A DNA stretch of 58,553 nucleotides from NCBI GenBank assembly GCA_016870395.1, contig VGBT01000015.1, forward strand, positions 1 through 58,553, in the 5' to 3' direction. Of the stretch, positions 18,820 to 27,914 are shown in pieces. The position numbers were made by a program, and so were the translations under genes. This DNA is from Actinomycetota bacterium. Its GTDB lineage: Bacteria; Actinomycetota; Acidimicrobiia; IMCC26256; JAENVU01. How positions within the stretch are numbered: position 1 is the first letter of the stretch; each line of letters starts with the position of its first letter. A model generated the notes under the pieces. The model was not told the DNA's origin. It saw only the letters and a program-made list of their open reading frames with translations, and searched no databases.

Positions 18820-18872
18820 CCCGGGATTGTTCGATGAGGAGCGCATACCGAGCATCTGCGCACAAACCCGGG
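18820..18872. repeat. Hairpin between xylA and xylB, related to the 7.7 kb element
   Basis: CCCGGG at 18820-18825 and 18867-18872 flank an imperfect stem (ATTGT against ACAAAC, GATG against CATC) around AGGAGCGC. The right side GCGCACAAACCC matches the 7.7 kb copy. It could attenuate or process the xylA-xylB message. Confidence 0.45.
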
Positions 18873-18887
18873 TGGGGTGGAGGTGGG

Positions 18888-20054
18888 TCACCGGGCGCCG
18901 AGGAGGAGCTCGGTGACGAGCTGGTCGAGCCGCTCGTGGCCGTAGCCCACGGCTGCCAACGCGTCGACGTCGACGGTCTCCTTGCGCAGCCGCTCGAAGC
19001 GGTCGTCGCCCGTCTCCGGCAACGTGGGCAGGCCGAGCTGGTCGACCTTCGCGACGGCGAGGGCCTCCTTTATGTCGGGATCCTCGGTGAACCGGGCCGC
19101 CTTGTCGCGCAGGATCAGGTAGGTACGCATGCAGCCGCGGGCAAAGTCCCATACGCCCTCGATGTCTTCGGTCCGGTACGCGTGCGCGTCGAAGTGGCGC
19201 ATCCCGTCCCACTCCGCGTCTTCGAGCAGCTTCACCAGGTAGAACGCGTCGCGAATGCCCTCCGCGCCGAAGCGGAAGTCCTGGTCGTACTTCGACGGGA
19301 CCTGCCCGTTGAGGTCGATGTGGAGCAGCTTGTCTGACCACAGCGCCTGGGCGACGGCATGGTGGAACGACAGCCCGCTCATCGTCTCGTGCGCGAGCTC
19401 CGGGTTCAGCCCGACCATGTCGGGATACTCGAGCTCGTGGATGAACGCCAGCGCGTGGCCGACGGTGGGCAGGAAAAGGTTGCCGCGCGGCTCGTTGGGC
19501 TTCGGCTCGAGCGCGATCTCCATCCCGTAGCCGCGCTCCACGATGTACGCGCAGCACGCGTTGACCGCCTCCGCGTAGCAGTCGAGCGCAGCCGGCACGT
19601 CCTTCGCCGCGTCGCACTCGACGCCCTCGCGCCCGCCCCACATCACGTATACGGTGGCACCCAGTTCGGCGCCGAGGTCGATCGCGTCGAGGGTCTTGCG
19701 GAGCGCGTGCCGGCGCACTCTCGGGTCGTTGGCGGTGAACGCGCCGTCCTTGAACACCGGGTGTGAGAACAGGTTGGTGGTGGCCATCGGCACCTGCATG
19801 CCCGTCTCGGCGAGCGCGGCCCGAAAGCGGGCGACGATCGCGTCGCGCTCCGCCGCGCTCGACCCCGGCGACACCAGGTCGTCGTCGTGCAGGCTCACCC
19901 CGTAGGCACCAAGCGTCGAGAGCGTCCGTACGGCATCGACCGGGTCGAGCGGCGGTCGGGTCTCGTGGCCGAACGGGTCGCGGCCCCGGTTCCCCACCGT
20001 CCAGAGACCGAACGTGAACCGGTCGTCGGGTGTCGGCTGGAGATCGTCGATCAC
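18888..20054 (-). CDS. xylA: Xylose isomerase
   Basis: A 388-residue TIM-barrel enzyme matching the short (class I) actinobacterial type. Key regions: [17 protein letters not shown], the catalytic His and Asp in [28 protein letters not shown], metal Glu in [30 protein letters not shown] and [13 protein letters not shown]. It converts D-xylose to D-xylulose. GTG start with GAGGAGGAG upstream. The sulfatase stop is 19 bases before it, so the two are co-transcribed. Confidence 0.95.
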   Translation of the reverse strand: MIDDLQPTPDDRFTFGLWTVGNRGRDPFGHETRPPLDPVDAVRTLSTLGAYGVSLHDDDLVSPGSSAAERDAIVARFRAALAETGMQVPMATTNLFSHPVFKDGAFTANDPRVRRHALRKTLDAIDLGAELGATVYVMWGGREGVECDAAKDVPAALDCYAEAVNACCAYIVERGYGMEIALEPKPNEPRGNLFLPTVGHALAFIHELEYPDMVGLNPELAHETMSGLSFHHAVAQALWSDKLLHIDLNGQVPSKYDQDFRFGAEGIRDAFYLVKLLEDAEWDGMRHFDAHAYRTEDIEGVWDFARGCMRTYLILRDKAARFTEDPDIKEALAVAKVDQLGLPTLPETGDDRFERLRKETVDVDALAAVGYGHERLDQLVTELLLGAR

Positions 20055-20073
20055 GCGCTGCTCCTCCTCGCCG

Positions 20074-21582
20074 TCATCTGAGTCCGAGCCGGTCGAGCTG
20101 GTCGCCCGGGGCGTCGACGGCCATCAGAGCCTCGCGCAGCAACGACGCCAGGTCGGCCTCGACGGGCGACCCGACGAGGTCCCACTCCTCGCCGGGGTCG
20201 TCGTCGACCGCGTAGCAGTGGTGGCCGGTGAAGCGTGCGCAGGCCCAGAACGGCAGCGCGTCGCCGGGCGCGAACGGCTGGCGGATCACAGGCACGTCGG
20301 ACCCGGGCATCCGGTCGAGGAACGCCCGGCCGTCGGGCCGTGGCAGGCGCAGGTCGGGCAGCGCGTGCACCGGCATCGTGGACCAACGGTTCGACCACAT
20401 CGACAGCGGTGAGTTCCCGGCGACGGGCGCTCGCGAGTACTTGTGGCCGTCGGCGGTGACGATTTGCACCTCGCACCCCCACACGCCCCCGAGCGCGTGC
20501 TCGCGAACGGACGCGGCCTCACCGGTGAGCAGCGGCACGAGGGAGACGCCGTGAGTGCGCTGCTCGACCCGGACGCCGAAGACGTCTGCCAGCGTCGCAT
20601 GCAGGTCGACGGTCGTGGTGAGCGCGTCGCAGGCGCCCGGCGCAACCCCCGGCCACCGCACGAGCAGCGGCATGTGCCCGAGCGGCTCGTACACCGGCAC
20701 CCCCGGCTTGCCCCAGATGTCCTTCTCCCCCAGGTGGTGGCCGTGGTCGGTGCACACGATCACGGCGGTGTCGGCGTCGAGGCCTCGCGCCTCGATCACG
20801 TCGAGCACGCGACCGAGCCACGCGTCGATCATCGTGACCTTCGCGGCGTACTGCGCGCGGATCTGGCGGCCCTCCCGCTCCGAGAGAACGCCGTCGGCGA
20901 CCGCACCCACCGCGTACGGCGGCCAGATCAGGTGCGGGCCCTCCCAGTCCTCGTCGTACATCGACGCGTAAGGCTCGGGCGTGTCGAACGGCTCGTGCGG
21001 GTCGAACTCGTCGACGAAGAGCAGGAAGCGATCGGGGCCCTCGGGGGCCTCCTCCAGCAACCACCGCGCCGCGGCCTGCATCGTGCGGGGCCCCGGGAAG
21101 TCGGCCTCCCCGCGGAACCATCCGCGTGACGCGTCGTACGGCGTGTGCCCGCGCCCGAAGCTCGGCGCACCGAGCCACGACGGGTCCGGACGCGTGCGCC
21201 AGAGATCGGACTCGTGGCCGCGCTGGTAGTCCCACGCGCCGAAGTCGACGTGGTAGTTCTCGCCGCCCGCCTCGAACAGATGGGGATGATCCGAAACCAG
21301 CTTGGTCACGACCCCGGCGCGGCGCAGGGGGACGGTGAGCGGCTCCTCCCACAGCTCGATCGAGCCCCACGGCTTCCACAGGAAGTCGAGCGCGCCGCAC
21401 AGGAGGTCGTGACGGGCGGGCATGCACGGCAACGACCCCGTGTAGTGCCGGTCGAAGCGCACCGCGCCCGCGGCGAACCGGTCGAGGTTCGGCGTGGCCA
21501 CCTCGCGGCCGCCGTAGGTGCTCAGCATGTGGCGGTTCAGGCTGTCGAGCAGGACGACGACGACGTTGCGGGGGTTCTGCAC
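20074..21582 (-). CDS. Type I sulfatase
   Basis: A 502-residue alkaline-phosphatase-fold enzyme. The formylglycine site is CMPAR (Cys53), fitting C-x-P-A-R. Metal ligands appear in [11 protein letters not shown] and in [13 protein letters not shown] (about 272-284). No signal peptide is visible, so it would be cytoplasmic, acting on small imported sulfated sugars. The GTG start at 21582 leads directly into the first beta strand. It is the first gene of sulfatase-xylA-xylB, which hints at sulfated pentose glycans. A formylglycine-generating enzyme is not in this window. Confidence 0.88.
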   Translation of the reverse strand: MQNPRNVVVVLLDSLNRHMLSTYGGREVATPNLDRFAAGAVRFDRHYTGSLPCMPARHDLLCGALDFLWKPWGSIELWEEPLTVPLRRAGVVTKLVSDHPHLFEAGGENYHVDFGAWDYQRGHESDLWRTRPDPSWLGAPSFGRGHTPYDASRGWFRGEADFPGPRTMQAAARWLLEEAPEGPDRFLLFVDEFDPHEPFDTPEPYASMYDEDWEGPHLIWPPYAVGAVADGVLSEREGRQIRAQYAAKVTMIDAWLGRVLDVIEARGLDADTAVIVCTDHGHHLGEKDIWGKPGVPVYEPLGHMPLLVRWPGVAPGACDALTTTVDLHATLADVFGVRVEQRTHGVSLVPLLTGEAASVREHALGGVWGCEVQIVTADGHKYSRAPVAGNSPLSMWSNRWSTMPVHALPDLRLPRPDGRAFLDRMPGSDVPVIRQPFAPGDALPFWACARFTGHHCYAVDDDPGEEWDLVGSPVEADLASLLREALMAVDAPGDQLDRLGLR

Positions 21583-21623
21583 GGACCCATGATCACCGCC
21601 GGGAGCAGGTCGCGGCCACCGTC

Positions 21624-21629
21624 TATCGT
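21624..21629 (+). promoter_or_regulatory. Leaderless -10 box of the DUF4234 gene
   Basis: TATCGT ends 8 bases before the ATG at 21638. The same 55-base gap separates it from the divergent sulfatase GTG. Confidence 0.45.
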
Positions 21630-21637
21630 TTCGCCTC

Positions 21638-22408
21638 ATGACGATGCCGCCCCCGGAGCCACCGGAACCACAGCAGCCACCGGAGGGTCCCCCGCCTCCC
21701 GAACCGCAGCCGGCTCCCCCGCCCGGCGCCCCAGACGGCGCCGCGCCGCTCCCACCCGAGGAGCGCATCCGGCTCGCGTACCTGCGCCGGAACGAGACCG
21801 ACTACATCTTCGACTTCTGGACTGCGCTGGGCTGGACGCTGCTCACCTGCGGCATCTACGCGCTGTACATCGTGTACCAGCTCGTGCGCCGCAGCCGCGA
21901 CCACAACGCGCGCCGGCTCGAGCAGCTCGACGCCGCCAACGCGCTCGCCTGGGACCGCGCCAACGCGCAGGGTCTCGCCGACGAGCTCCGCCCGTCCTTC
22001 GAGCGCACTGCGGCCCACCTCGACGTGCTGCGGCGCCAGACCACCGAGTTCCGCGACCCGACCATCTGGCTCGTGATCGCGATCTTCGCGAGCACGATCG
22101 TCGAGATCATCCTCGGGGTGCTGCTCGACCAGGACCTGGTCACCCACGACCACGCCGAGGGTGGCGCCGAGAGCGAGCTCGCCTACGCCTACGGGCGCCT
22201 CGGCACGCCGATCGCCACCCCCGACCCGGCACAGCTCCACCGCCCGTACGAGTACGTTGGCCGGGTCATCGCCACCCTGCTCACCTGCGGCATCTACTGG
22301 CTGTGGTGGATGTACAACCTGATGGTCGACGGCAACGCGCACTTCGCGAAGGACTGGGCGTGGGAGGACTCCCTCGCGCAGGCCGTACAGACAGGAGGCG
22401 CCGCGTGA
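21638..22408 (+). CDS. DUF4234-like membrane protein, duplicated module
   Basis: A 256-residue protein with a Pro-rich cytoplasmic N-terminus (about 40 residues, nearly half Pro). The membrane part has the motif TLLTCGIYALYIVYQL near residue 67 and a second copy TLLTCGIYWLWWMYNLM near residue 210, with another hydrophobic helix (IWLVIAIFASTIVEIILGV) between them. This looks like an internal duplication of the DUF4234 helix hairpin. Function unknown. Its TGA overlaps the GTG start of the next gene as GTGA. Confidence 0.75.
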   Translation: MTMPPPEPPEPQQPPEGPPPPEPQPAPPPGAPDGAAPLPPEERIRLAYLRRNETDYIFDFWTALGWTLLTCGIYALYIVYQLVRRSRDHNARRLEQLDAANALAWDRANAQGLADELRPSFERTAAHLDVLRRQTTEFRDPTIWLVIAIFASTIVEIILGVLLDQDLVTHDHAEGGAESELAYAYGRLGTPIATPDPAQLHRPYEYVGRVIATLLTCGIYWLWWMYNLMVDGNAHFAKDWAWEDSLAQAVQTGGAA

Positions 22409-23505
22409 CCACCCCCCTCGAGGCACTCCGGGTCCGCGCCCAGCGCGAGATCGACGCCGGTTTGCTCCCGAGCTGCCAGATTGCGATCGCCCGAAACGAT
22501 GGGCTCGAGCACTTCGAGGCGTTCGGCGACGCGACCACCGAGACGCGCTACCCCGTCTTCTCGGCAACGAAGGGGTTCGTCGCGTCGCTCGTGTGGATCC
22601 TCGTCGGCGAGGAGAAGATCGCGCCCGAGGCGAAGGTCACCGAGTACCTCCCCGAGTTCGGTACCAATGGCAAGGACGTCATCACCGTCGAACAGGTGAT
22701 GCTCCACACCGCCGGCTTCCCGCACGCGCCGCTCGCCCCGCCCGCATGGGACACGCATGAGGGCCGGGTGGAGCGGTTCGCGAAGTGGCGACTGAACTGG
22801 GAGCCGGGCTCGACCTACGAGTACCACGCCACGTCCGCGCACTGGGTGCTGGCCGAGATCGTCGACCGGGTCACCGGCGGCGACTACCGCGACCTCCTCG
22901 AGGCGCGCGTCACCCGTCCGGCCGGGATCGACCGGCGCGTGCTCGGCCTCGCCGCCGACGACCAGGCGGACATCGCGGAGCTGGTGAACGTCGGCGAGCC
23001 TGCGACGCCCGACGAGCTCGAGGCCGCGCTCGGGGTGCGCGAGCTGCCGGTCACCGAGGTCACGCCCGACGCGCTCCTCGCGTTCAACCTGCCGGCCGTG
23101 CGCGAGGTCGGCATTCCCGGCGGCGGCGGGGTGATGCGCGCCGCCGACCTGGCGTGCTTCTACCAGGCACTGCTCCACGACCGCGCCGGCGTGTGGGATG
23201 CCGCCGTGCTGCGCGACGCAACCGGGCGGGTGCGCAACAATCTGCCCGAGCGTTGGACGGGTGTGCCCGCGAGCCGCGGGCTCGGCGTGGTCATCGCCGG
23301 CGACGACGGGCTCGCCCACCTCCGCGGGTTCGGGAAGGTCGGCTCGCACCGGACGTTCGGCCACAACGGGGCAGGAGGCCAGATCGCGTGGGCCGACCCG
23401 GAGTCGGGCATCTCGTTCGCGTACACCACCAACGGGCTCGACCAGCACGTGCTGAGGGAGGGCCGACGCGGTATCGCGCTGTCGAGCCTCGCGGCGCAGG
23501 TCTGA
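22405..23505 (+). CDS. Beta-lactamase-fold serine hydrolase (esterase-like)
   Basis: A 366-residue class C beta-lactamase-like protein. The nucleophile motif is S53-A-T-K56, the YxN-equivalent is near YEYHATSAHWVL, and the HxG-equivalent is FGHNGAGGQIAW. No signal peptide, so esterase or amidase action in the cytoplasm is more likely than antibiotic resistance. GTG start coupled by 4-base overlap to the DUF4234 gene; GGAGG 5 bases upstream. Confidence 0.85.
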   Translation: MTTPLEALRVRAQREIDAGLLPSCQIAIARNDGLEHFEAFGDATTETRYPVFSATKGFVASLVWILVGEEKIAPEAKVTEYLPEFGTNGKDVITVEQVMLHTAGFPHAPLAPPAWDTHEGRVERFAKWRLNWEPGSTYEYHATSAHWVLAEIVDRVTGGDYRDLLEARVTRPAGIDRRVLGLAADDQADIAELVNVGEPATPDELEAALGVRELPVTEVTPDALLAFNLPAVREVGIPGGGGVMRAADLACFYQALLHDRAGVWDAAVLRDATGRVRNNLPERWTGVPASRGLGVVIAGDDGLAHLRGFGKVGSHRTFGHNGAGGQIAWADPESGISFAYTTNGLDQHVLREGRRGIALSSLAAQV

Positions 23506-23509
23506 GCAC

Positions 23510-24466
23510 GTGCGGCGCGCTCTGCTCGCGACGGTCGTCGTCGCGTCAGTCGCCGTCGGCGCGCTCCCTGCGGCGGGAGCGCGCGCGTCCGGCAAGACCG
23601 CCGAGGCGCGCCAGTACGCGGTGGGCGCGCTGCACCGGACGTTCGTCGACCACAGCCGACCCACCGACGCCAACGGCACCGCGCCCGCCCTGTTCGACCG
23701 GACGATCCCGGCCCTCGTGCTCTACCCCGCCCGGGGCGAGGCCCGCGGCGAGCCGGTCGACGACGCGCCCGTCGCCCGCAAGGAGGCGCCGTACCCGCTC
23801 GTGGTCTTCTCGCACGGCTTCACCGCGAAGGGCCCCGACTACGAGGCCCGGCTGCTGCGAGGCATCGCCGCGGCGGGCTACGTGGTGGTCGCACCGACCT
23901 TCCCGCTGACGAACCGCAGCGCGCCGGGCGGCGCGCGGCTCGTGGACTACGTCAACCAGCCCGCCGACGTGAGCTTCGTCATCGACGAGATGCTCCGGCT
24001 CGACCGTCGTCCCGGACGCCTTCGCGGGACGATCGACACCGACCGGGTGGGCGTCACCGGGCACTCGCTCGGCGCGATCACGACGCTCGGACTCACGTAC
24101 AACGCGTGCTGCACCGACGACCGGATCGACGCGGCCGTGCCGATATCGGGGCTGCAGCTCCCGTTCCGCGACCAGCCCTGGACGTGGCCCGCGGTCCCGC
24201 TGCTGCTCGTCCACGGCGACCAGGACCAGACGGTCCCCTACGACGGCAGCGCCGCCGCGTACGCGGCGGCGTCCCCGCCCAAGTTCCTGCTCACGTTGGT
24301 CGGCGCGCCCCACACACCGTTCACCGGGGCGTGGCAGCCGGTGGTGACGGACACGATCGTCGACTTCTTCGACCGCTACCTCGAAGGCGAGCGCGCCGCG
24401 CTCGGCCGCCTCGAGGCCGACGGCAACGTGGCCGGCGTCGCGACCCTCCAGTCCGACCCCCGCTGA
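23510..24466 (+). CDS. Secreted alpha/beta hydrolase (PAF-acetylhydrolase/dienelactone-like)
   Basis: A 318-residue protein with a signal peptide (MRRALLATVVVASVAVGALPA, cut near residue 26). The catalytic Ser186 lies in GHSLG, Asp in HGDQDQTVP, and His in VGAPHTPF; the oxyanion region is VVFSHGFTAKG. A CC pair (NACCTDD) follows the nucleophile strand. Probable extracytoplasmic esterase or lipase. It begins 4 bases after the serine hydrolase stop. Confidence 0.85.
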   Translation: MRRALLATVVVASVAVGALPAAGARASGKTAEARQYAVGALHRTFVDHSRPTDANGTAPALFDRTIPALVLYPARGEARGEPVDDAPVARKEAPYPLVVFSHGFTAKGPDYEARLLRGIAAAGYVVVAPTFPLTNRSAPGGARLVDYVNQPADVSFVIDEMLRLDRRPGRLRGTIDTDRVGVTGHSLGAITTLGLTYNACCTDDRIDAAVPISGLQLPFRDQPWTWPAVPLLLVHGDQDQTVPYDGSAAAYAAASPPKFLLTLVGAPHTPFTGAWQPVVTDTIVDFFDRYLEGERAALGRLEADGNVAGVATLQSDPR

Positions 24467-24505
24467 CCGTTCTCGGCACGTTCCAATCTGCAGAGCGAGC
24501 CGATT

Positions 24506-24523
24506 CGTCCCGAGATCGGGACG
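24506..24523. promoter_or_regulatory. Perfect palindrome upstream of the CoA-transferase pair
   Basis: CGTCCCGAGATCGGGACG: two 8-base arms with a 2-base centre, 43 bases before the chosen ATG. Too short a loop for a terminator, so a dimeric repressor site is more likely. Confidence 0.45.
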
Positions 24524-24530
24524 GGGTACA

Positions 24531-24544
24531 TGACACCGGCGTCA
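24531..24544. promoter_or_regulatory. TGAC-N6-GTCA operator-like palindrome
   Basis: TGACACCGGCGTCA is a near-perfect inverted repeat 21 bases before the ATG at 24566. A second TGAC-N6-GTCA site lies at 58129-58142 between two amidohydrolases, so one regulator may act at both. Confidence 0.4.
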
Positions 24545-24565
24545 GGGATGCGCGAGGCTCCCCGC

Positions 24566-25741
24566 ATGACCGGAGCACTCGACGGGGTCCGCATCCTCGA
24601 TTTGTCCTGGGGGATCGCCGGACCGCTCGGCGTGCTGCTGCTCGCCGAGCAGGGCGCCGACGTCGTCAAGGTGGAGCCTCCGGGCGGTGACCCGTTCCGG
24701 GCCTACCAGGGCTACGCGGTCTGGAACCGCTCGCGGCGCTCGGTCACGGTCGACCTGAAGCGCACGGCCGGTCTCGACGCGTTCGGGCGCCTCATCGACG
24801 AGGCCGACGTGGTCGTCGAGACGTTCCGACCGGGGGTCACCGATCGCCTCGGGATCGGTTTCGACGCGCTGCACGCGCGCAACCCCCGCCTCGTCTACGC
24901 CTCGTGCCCCGCCTACCCGGAGGGCCACCGCCTCGCACACCGGCCCGGCTACGACGCGCTCGTACAGGCGAGCAGCGGTCAGCAGTGGGAGCAGCCCGGC
25001 TGGCGGATGGGCCCCATCTTCCTCCACATGCCGATGCCGAGCATGGGCGCCGCGTTCCTCCTGCCGAGCGGCATCCTTGCCGCGCTGATCGCGCGCGAGG
25101 AGACGGGACGAGGCCAGCACGTGCGCACGTCGCTCTTCCAGGGCGCGCTCCTGTACACGACCCAGATCTGGCAGCACGTGGAGAAGGCGCCCGCGGCCTT
25201 CCACGACCTCATGGGCAAGAGCTACCCGCCCGGCATCCACCAGCAGATGCTCTTCGAGGTCGAAGGCGGGAAGTGGGTGCACACCTCGGTGATGAGTGGG
25301 CTCACCCCGACAAAGAGCCAGGACGAGCTCCTCGGCCTCGAGGAGGCGCCCGACCCGTTCACGTTCATGGCGTTGCCTCCCGAGGAACGAGAGCAGTTCA
25401 CAGTGCGACGCCGCGAGGCGTACCAGCACCACGAGCGCGAGGCGCTGGTGCGCGCGTTCCAGGAACACAACCACGCCGTCGAGGCGGTGATCACGATGGA
25501 GGAGGCCCTGGGTGCCGGCGGGGCCCCGCATCCCCAGCTCGCGGCCAACGGCATGGTCGTGACGGTCGAGGACCCCGAGCTCGGCACCACCACGCAGATC
25601 GGCGTGCCGATCAACCTGCACGGCACGCCCGGCGCGATCCGCGGCCCGCAGCCTCTCCCCGGCCAGCACAACACGGAGATCTTCGGGCCGCTCGGCTACT
25701 CGGCCGAGGAGATCGCGGCGTTCAGCACGGAGGTCTCGTGA
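24566..25741 (+). CDS. Class III CoA-transferase (CaiB/BaiF), non-catalytic-looking partner
   Basis: A 391-residue formyl-CoA-transferase-family protein: ILDLSWGIAGPLGVLLLAEQGADVVKVEPPGGDPFR at the start (read in pieces), RPGYDALVQASSGQQWE, then REETGRGQHVRTSLFQ. The catalytic Asp expected ten residues before the GILAAL glycine is Ser159 here (MPSMGAAFLLPSG). The downstream paralogue keeps Asp, so the two may form a heteromer with one active site type. Starts at 24530 (ATG) or 24566 are possible; the latter matches the family start. Confidence 0.85.
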   Translation: MTGALDGVRILDLSWGIAGPLGVLLLAEQGADVVKVEPPGGDPFRAYQGYAVWNRSRRSVTVDLKRTAGLDAFGRLIDEADVVVETFRPGVTDRLGIGFDALHARNPRLVYASCPAYPEGHRLAHRPGYDALVQASSGQQWEQPGWRMGPIFLHMPMPSMGAAFLLPSGILAALIAREETGRGQHVRTSLFQGALLYTTQIWQHVEKAPAAFHDLMGKSYPPGIHQQMLFEVEGGKWVHTSVMSGLTPTKSQDELLGLEEAPDPFTFMALPPEEREQFTVRRREAYQHHEREALVRAFQEHNHAVEAVITMEEALGAGGAPHPQLAANGMVVTVEDPELGTTTQIGVPINLHGTPGAIRGPQPLPGQHNTEIFGPLGYSAEEIAAFSTEVS

Positions 25742-25766
25742 TGGGTGGGATCCGGAGGGGACGCTG

Positions 25767-26972
25767 ATGTACGCGCTGGAGGGTGTGCTGCTCGTCGACT
25801 TCGGCCAGTACCTCGCCGGGCCGTTCGGACCGATGGTCATCGGCGACCTCGGCGCCGAGGTCATCAAGGTCGAGCCCGTCACCGGTGACGGCATGCGCCT
25901 GGCCGGCAAGCCGTTCTTCGGGTGCCAGCGCGGCAAGCGCGGCATCGCCGTCGACCTGAAGACCCCCGAAGGGCTCGAGATCGCGCTCAAGCTCGTCTCC
26001 CGTGCCGACATCGTGCACCACAACATGACCGCCGGCGTCGCGAACAAGCTCGGCATCGGCTACGAGGCCGCGAAGTCCGTGAATTCCGACGTCGTCTACT
26101 GCAACACCTGGGCGTACGGCCTCGAGGGACCGCTCGCCCGCTTCGGCGGGCTCGACCCGCTCTACCAGGCTGCGGCCGGCCTCGAGCACGAGGCGGGCGC
26201 CGTGCACACGGGAAACCCTCCGCTGTACTACCGCTTCGGCATGTGCGACGCGGCAAACGCGATGCTCTCCGTCGTCGGGTGCCTCGCGGCCCTGTACCAC
26301 CAGCGCCGTACCGGTGAAGGTCAGGAGCTGTGGACGTCACTGCTCGACGGCGGGGCGGTGTTCTCGTCCGACGCCGTCCTGGCGAACGGCGAACCCTTGC
26401 CGCGGCCCCGCCTCGACGCCGGGCTCCACGGCATCGACGCGTGCTACCGCATGTACGAGACGCAGGACGGCTGGATCCAGATCGCCGCAGTGCAGGAGCG
26501 CGAGTGGATCGCGCTGTGCGCGGCGCTCGGCGTGGCCGAGCTGGCCGATGACGCGCGGTTCGCGGTCGCCGACCTACGTCGCGAGAACCGAGCGGTACTC
26601 GAGACGCTGCTCGGTGAGCGGTTCCTGACCCGCACCAGCCTGTCGTGGACGCGCGCGCTCGACGACGCCGGCGTGCCCAACGAGGTACCGGTCGACACCC
26701 ACGGCGGCGAGCTCGTGCTCTTCGACGCCGACAACGAGCGTCTGGGACTCGTGGCCGAGTACGAACACCCGATCATGGGCACGATGCGCCAGTTCGGCGA
26801 GCTGGTCGGGTTCTCGGAGACGCCGGCTCGCGTGCACGGCCCGCCGCCGCTAGTCGGCCAGCACACCCGGGAGATCATGGGCTGGCTGGGCTACACCGAC
26901 GAGCAGACGGCGGCGCTCAGGGACGCGGGCGTGATCACCTGGCCCGGCGACGAGTACCCCTGGACGATCTGA
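25767..26972 (+). CDS. Class III CoA-transferase (CaiB/BaiF), catalytic partner
   Basis: A 401-residue protein with LVDFGQYLAGPFGPMVIGDL, FGGLDPLYQAAAG and RRTGEGQELWTSLLDGG. The catalytic Asp161 is present (FGMCDAANAM). It would move CoA between a donor such as succinyl-CoA and an organic acid. GGAGGGG ribosome site 7 bases upstream of ATG, 25 bases after the first CoA-transferase. Heteromeric enzymes of this family (for example benzylsuccinate CoA-transferase BbsEF) are the closest analogy, but the substrate is not known. Confidence 0.9.
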   Translation: MYALEGVLLVDFGQYLAGPFGPMVIGDLGAEVIKVEPVTGDGMRLAGKPFFGCQRGKRGIAVDLKTPEGLEIALKLVSRADIVHHNMTAGVANKLGIGYEAAKSVNSDVVYCNTWAYGLEGPLARFGGLDPLYQAAAGLEHEAGAVHTGNPPLYYRFGMCDAANAMLSVVGCLAALYHQRRTGEGQELWTSLLDGGAVFSSDAVLANGEPLPRPRLDAGLHGIDACYRMYETQDGWIQIAAVQEREWIALCAALGVAELADDARFAVADLRRENRAVLETLLGERFLTRTSLSWTRALDDAGVPNEVPVDTHGGELVLFDADNERLGLVAEYEHPIMGTMRQFGELVGFSETPARVHGPPPLVGQHTREIMGWLGYTDEQTAALRDAGVITWPGDEYPWTI

Positions 26973-26992
26973 CCGACGCGAGCGCGACGCGC

Positions 26993-27811
26993 CTACGCGC
27001 TCAGGTCCATCGACTGGTCGAGCAGGAAGACCGCGGCCTCGTAGCGTCGTGAGTGCTCGAGCGCGACCGCCGCGGCGGCAGCGAACCGCCCGACGATCCG
27101 CCGCTCCGAGTGGGAGAACGTCCGTCCCCCGCGGGCACGAAGGGCGAGCACGCCGAGCACCCCGGCGTCGTCCCGCAACGGCGCGAAGAGCAGCGAGCCG
27201 TGATCGTCGGCGAGCAGCAGCGGCGACCGATGCCCCGCGGCGAGCGCGTAGGCATCGTGCCCCGGCTCCGACCCTCGATCGTCCCCGTCTGCGTGACCCA
27301 GGTACACATCGTGGAGCCCGCCATCACCGTCGGCGAGCCGGAGCCAGGCGGCCTGCGCGTCGACGAGTCCAGCGCCCTGCGCGACGACCTGCCGGGCCGT
27401 CCGGTCGAGGTCGAGCGACGCGTGCACCGCTTCGGCCGCCTCGGCGACCAGGGCGCTGGAGAGCATCCCGAGCGCCAGCTCGCCGTCCAAGCGGGCCAAG
27501 TCGCGGCCGAGCTCGCTGAGTCGGCGCAGGTGGCGATCCTTCTCGTACACGTAGAACGCGACCCAGGCGCCGAACACGACGAGGGCGATCCGGGCGACCC
27601 CGGTGTCGATCCAGCCGTCGTCGGCGACCTCGGACCAGAGGTCCCCGACGAGCGAGGTGAGGACCAGCCCGGAGGCGACGACGACGGCGAGCAGGCACAT
27701 CTGCAGTCGCCGGCGGTGGATCTCGACCGGGGAGGCGATCCCGTCGGGCCGCAGGTTGGCGTCCCGCTCCTCGCGGATGATCCGGGCTCTCAGGTCCTCG
27801 ATCTGCGACAC
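26993..27811 (-). CDS. Membrane GAF-domain protein, kinase-less sensor
   Basis: A 272-residue protein. A charged N-terminus (LRARIIREERDANLRPDG) leads to VEIHRRRLQ, two transmembrane helices (about 38-56 and 68-88), a VYEKDRHLRRLSEL segment, and a GAF domain (about 115-262). Layout and motifs match the N-terminal half of the histidine kinase at 1195-2742, but the kinase domains are absent and the protein ends shortly after the GAF helix. It may regulate or titrate such kinases. GTG start with GGAG upstream; divergent from the GNAT gene. Confidence 0.75.
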   Translation of the reverse strand: MSQIEDLRARIIREERDANLRPDGIASPVEIHRRRLQMCLLAVVVASGLVLTSLVGDLWSEVADDGWIDTGVARIALVVFGAWVAFYVYEKDRHLRRLSELGRDLARLDGELALGMLSSALVAEAAEAVHASLDLDRTARQVVAQGAGLVDAQAAWLRLADGDGGLHDVYLGHADGDDRGSEPGHDAYALAAGHRSPLLLADDHGSLLFAPLRDDAGVLGVLALRARGGRTFSHSERRIVGRFAAAAAVALEHSRRYEAAVFLLDQSMDLSA

Positions 27812-27901
27812 GATGTCTCCGGCTGGTCGTGGTCTCCGGCTGCTCGTGCCTCCCGTGGCGAGGTATCGGCGTGCCCTGACACCGACTTGATCTGCAGCGC
27901 A

Positions 27902-27907
27902 TAGCGT
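27902..27907 (+). promoter_or_regulatory. Leaderless -10 box of the GNAT gene
   Basis: TAGCGT ends 7 bases before the ATG at 27915. It favours that start over the GTG at 27906, which lies inside the box. Confidence 0.45.
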
Positions 27908-27914
27908 GCCCCGG

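Noticed and set aside
22405-23505. Antibiotic beta-lactamase
   Set aside because: No signal peptide, and the motifs fit the esterase/peptidase side of the class C fold.
24506-24523. Rho-independent terminator
   Set aside because: A 2-base loop and no T tract make termination unlikely; operator use fits better.
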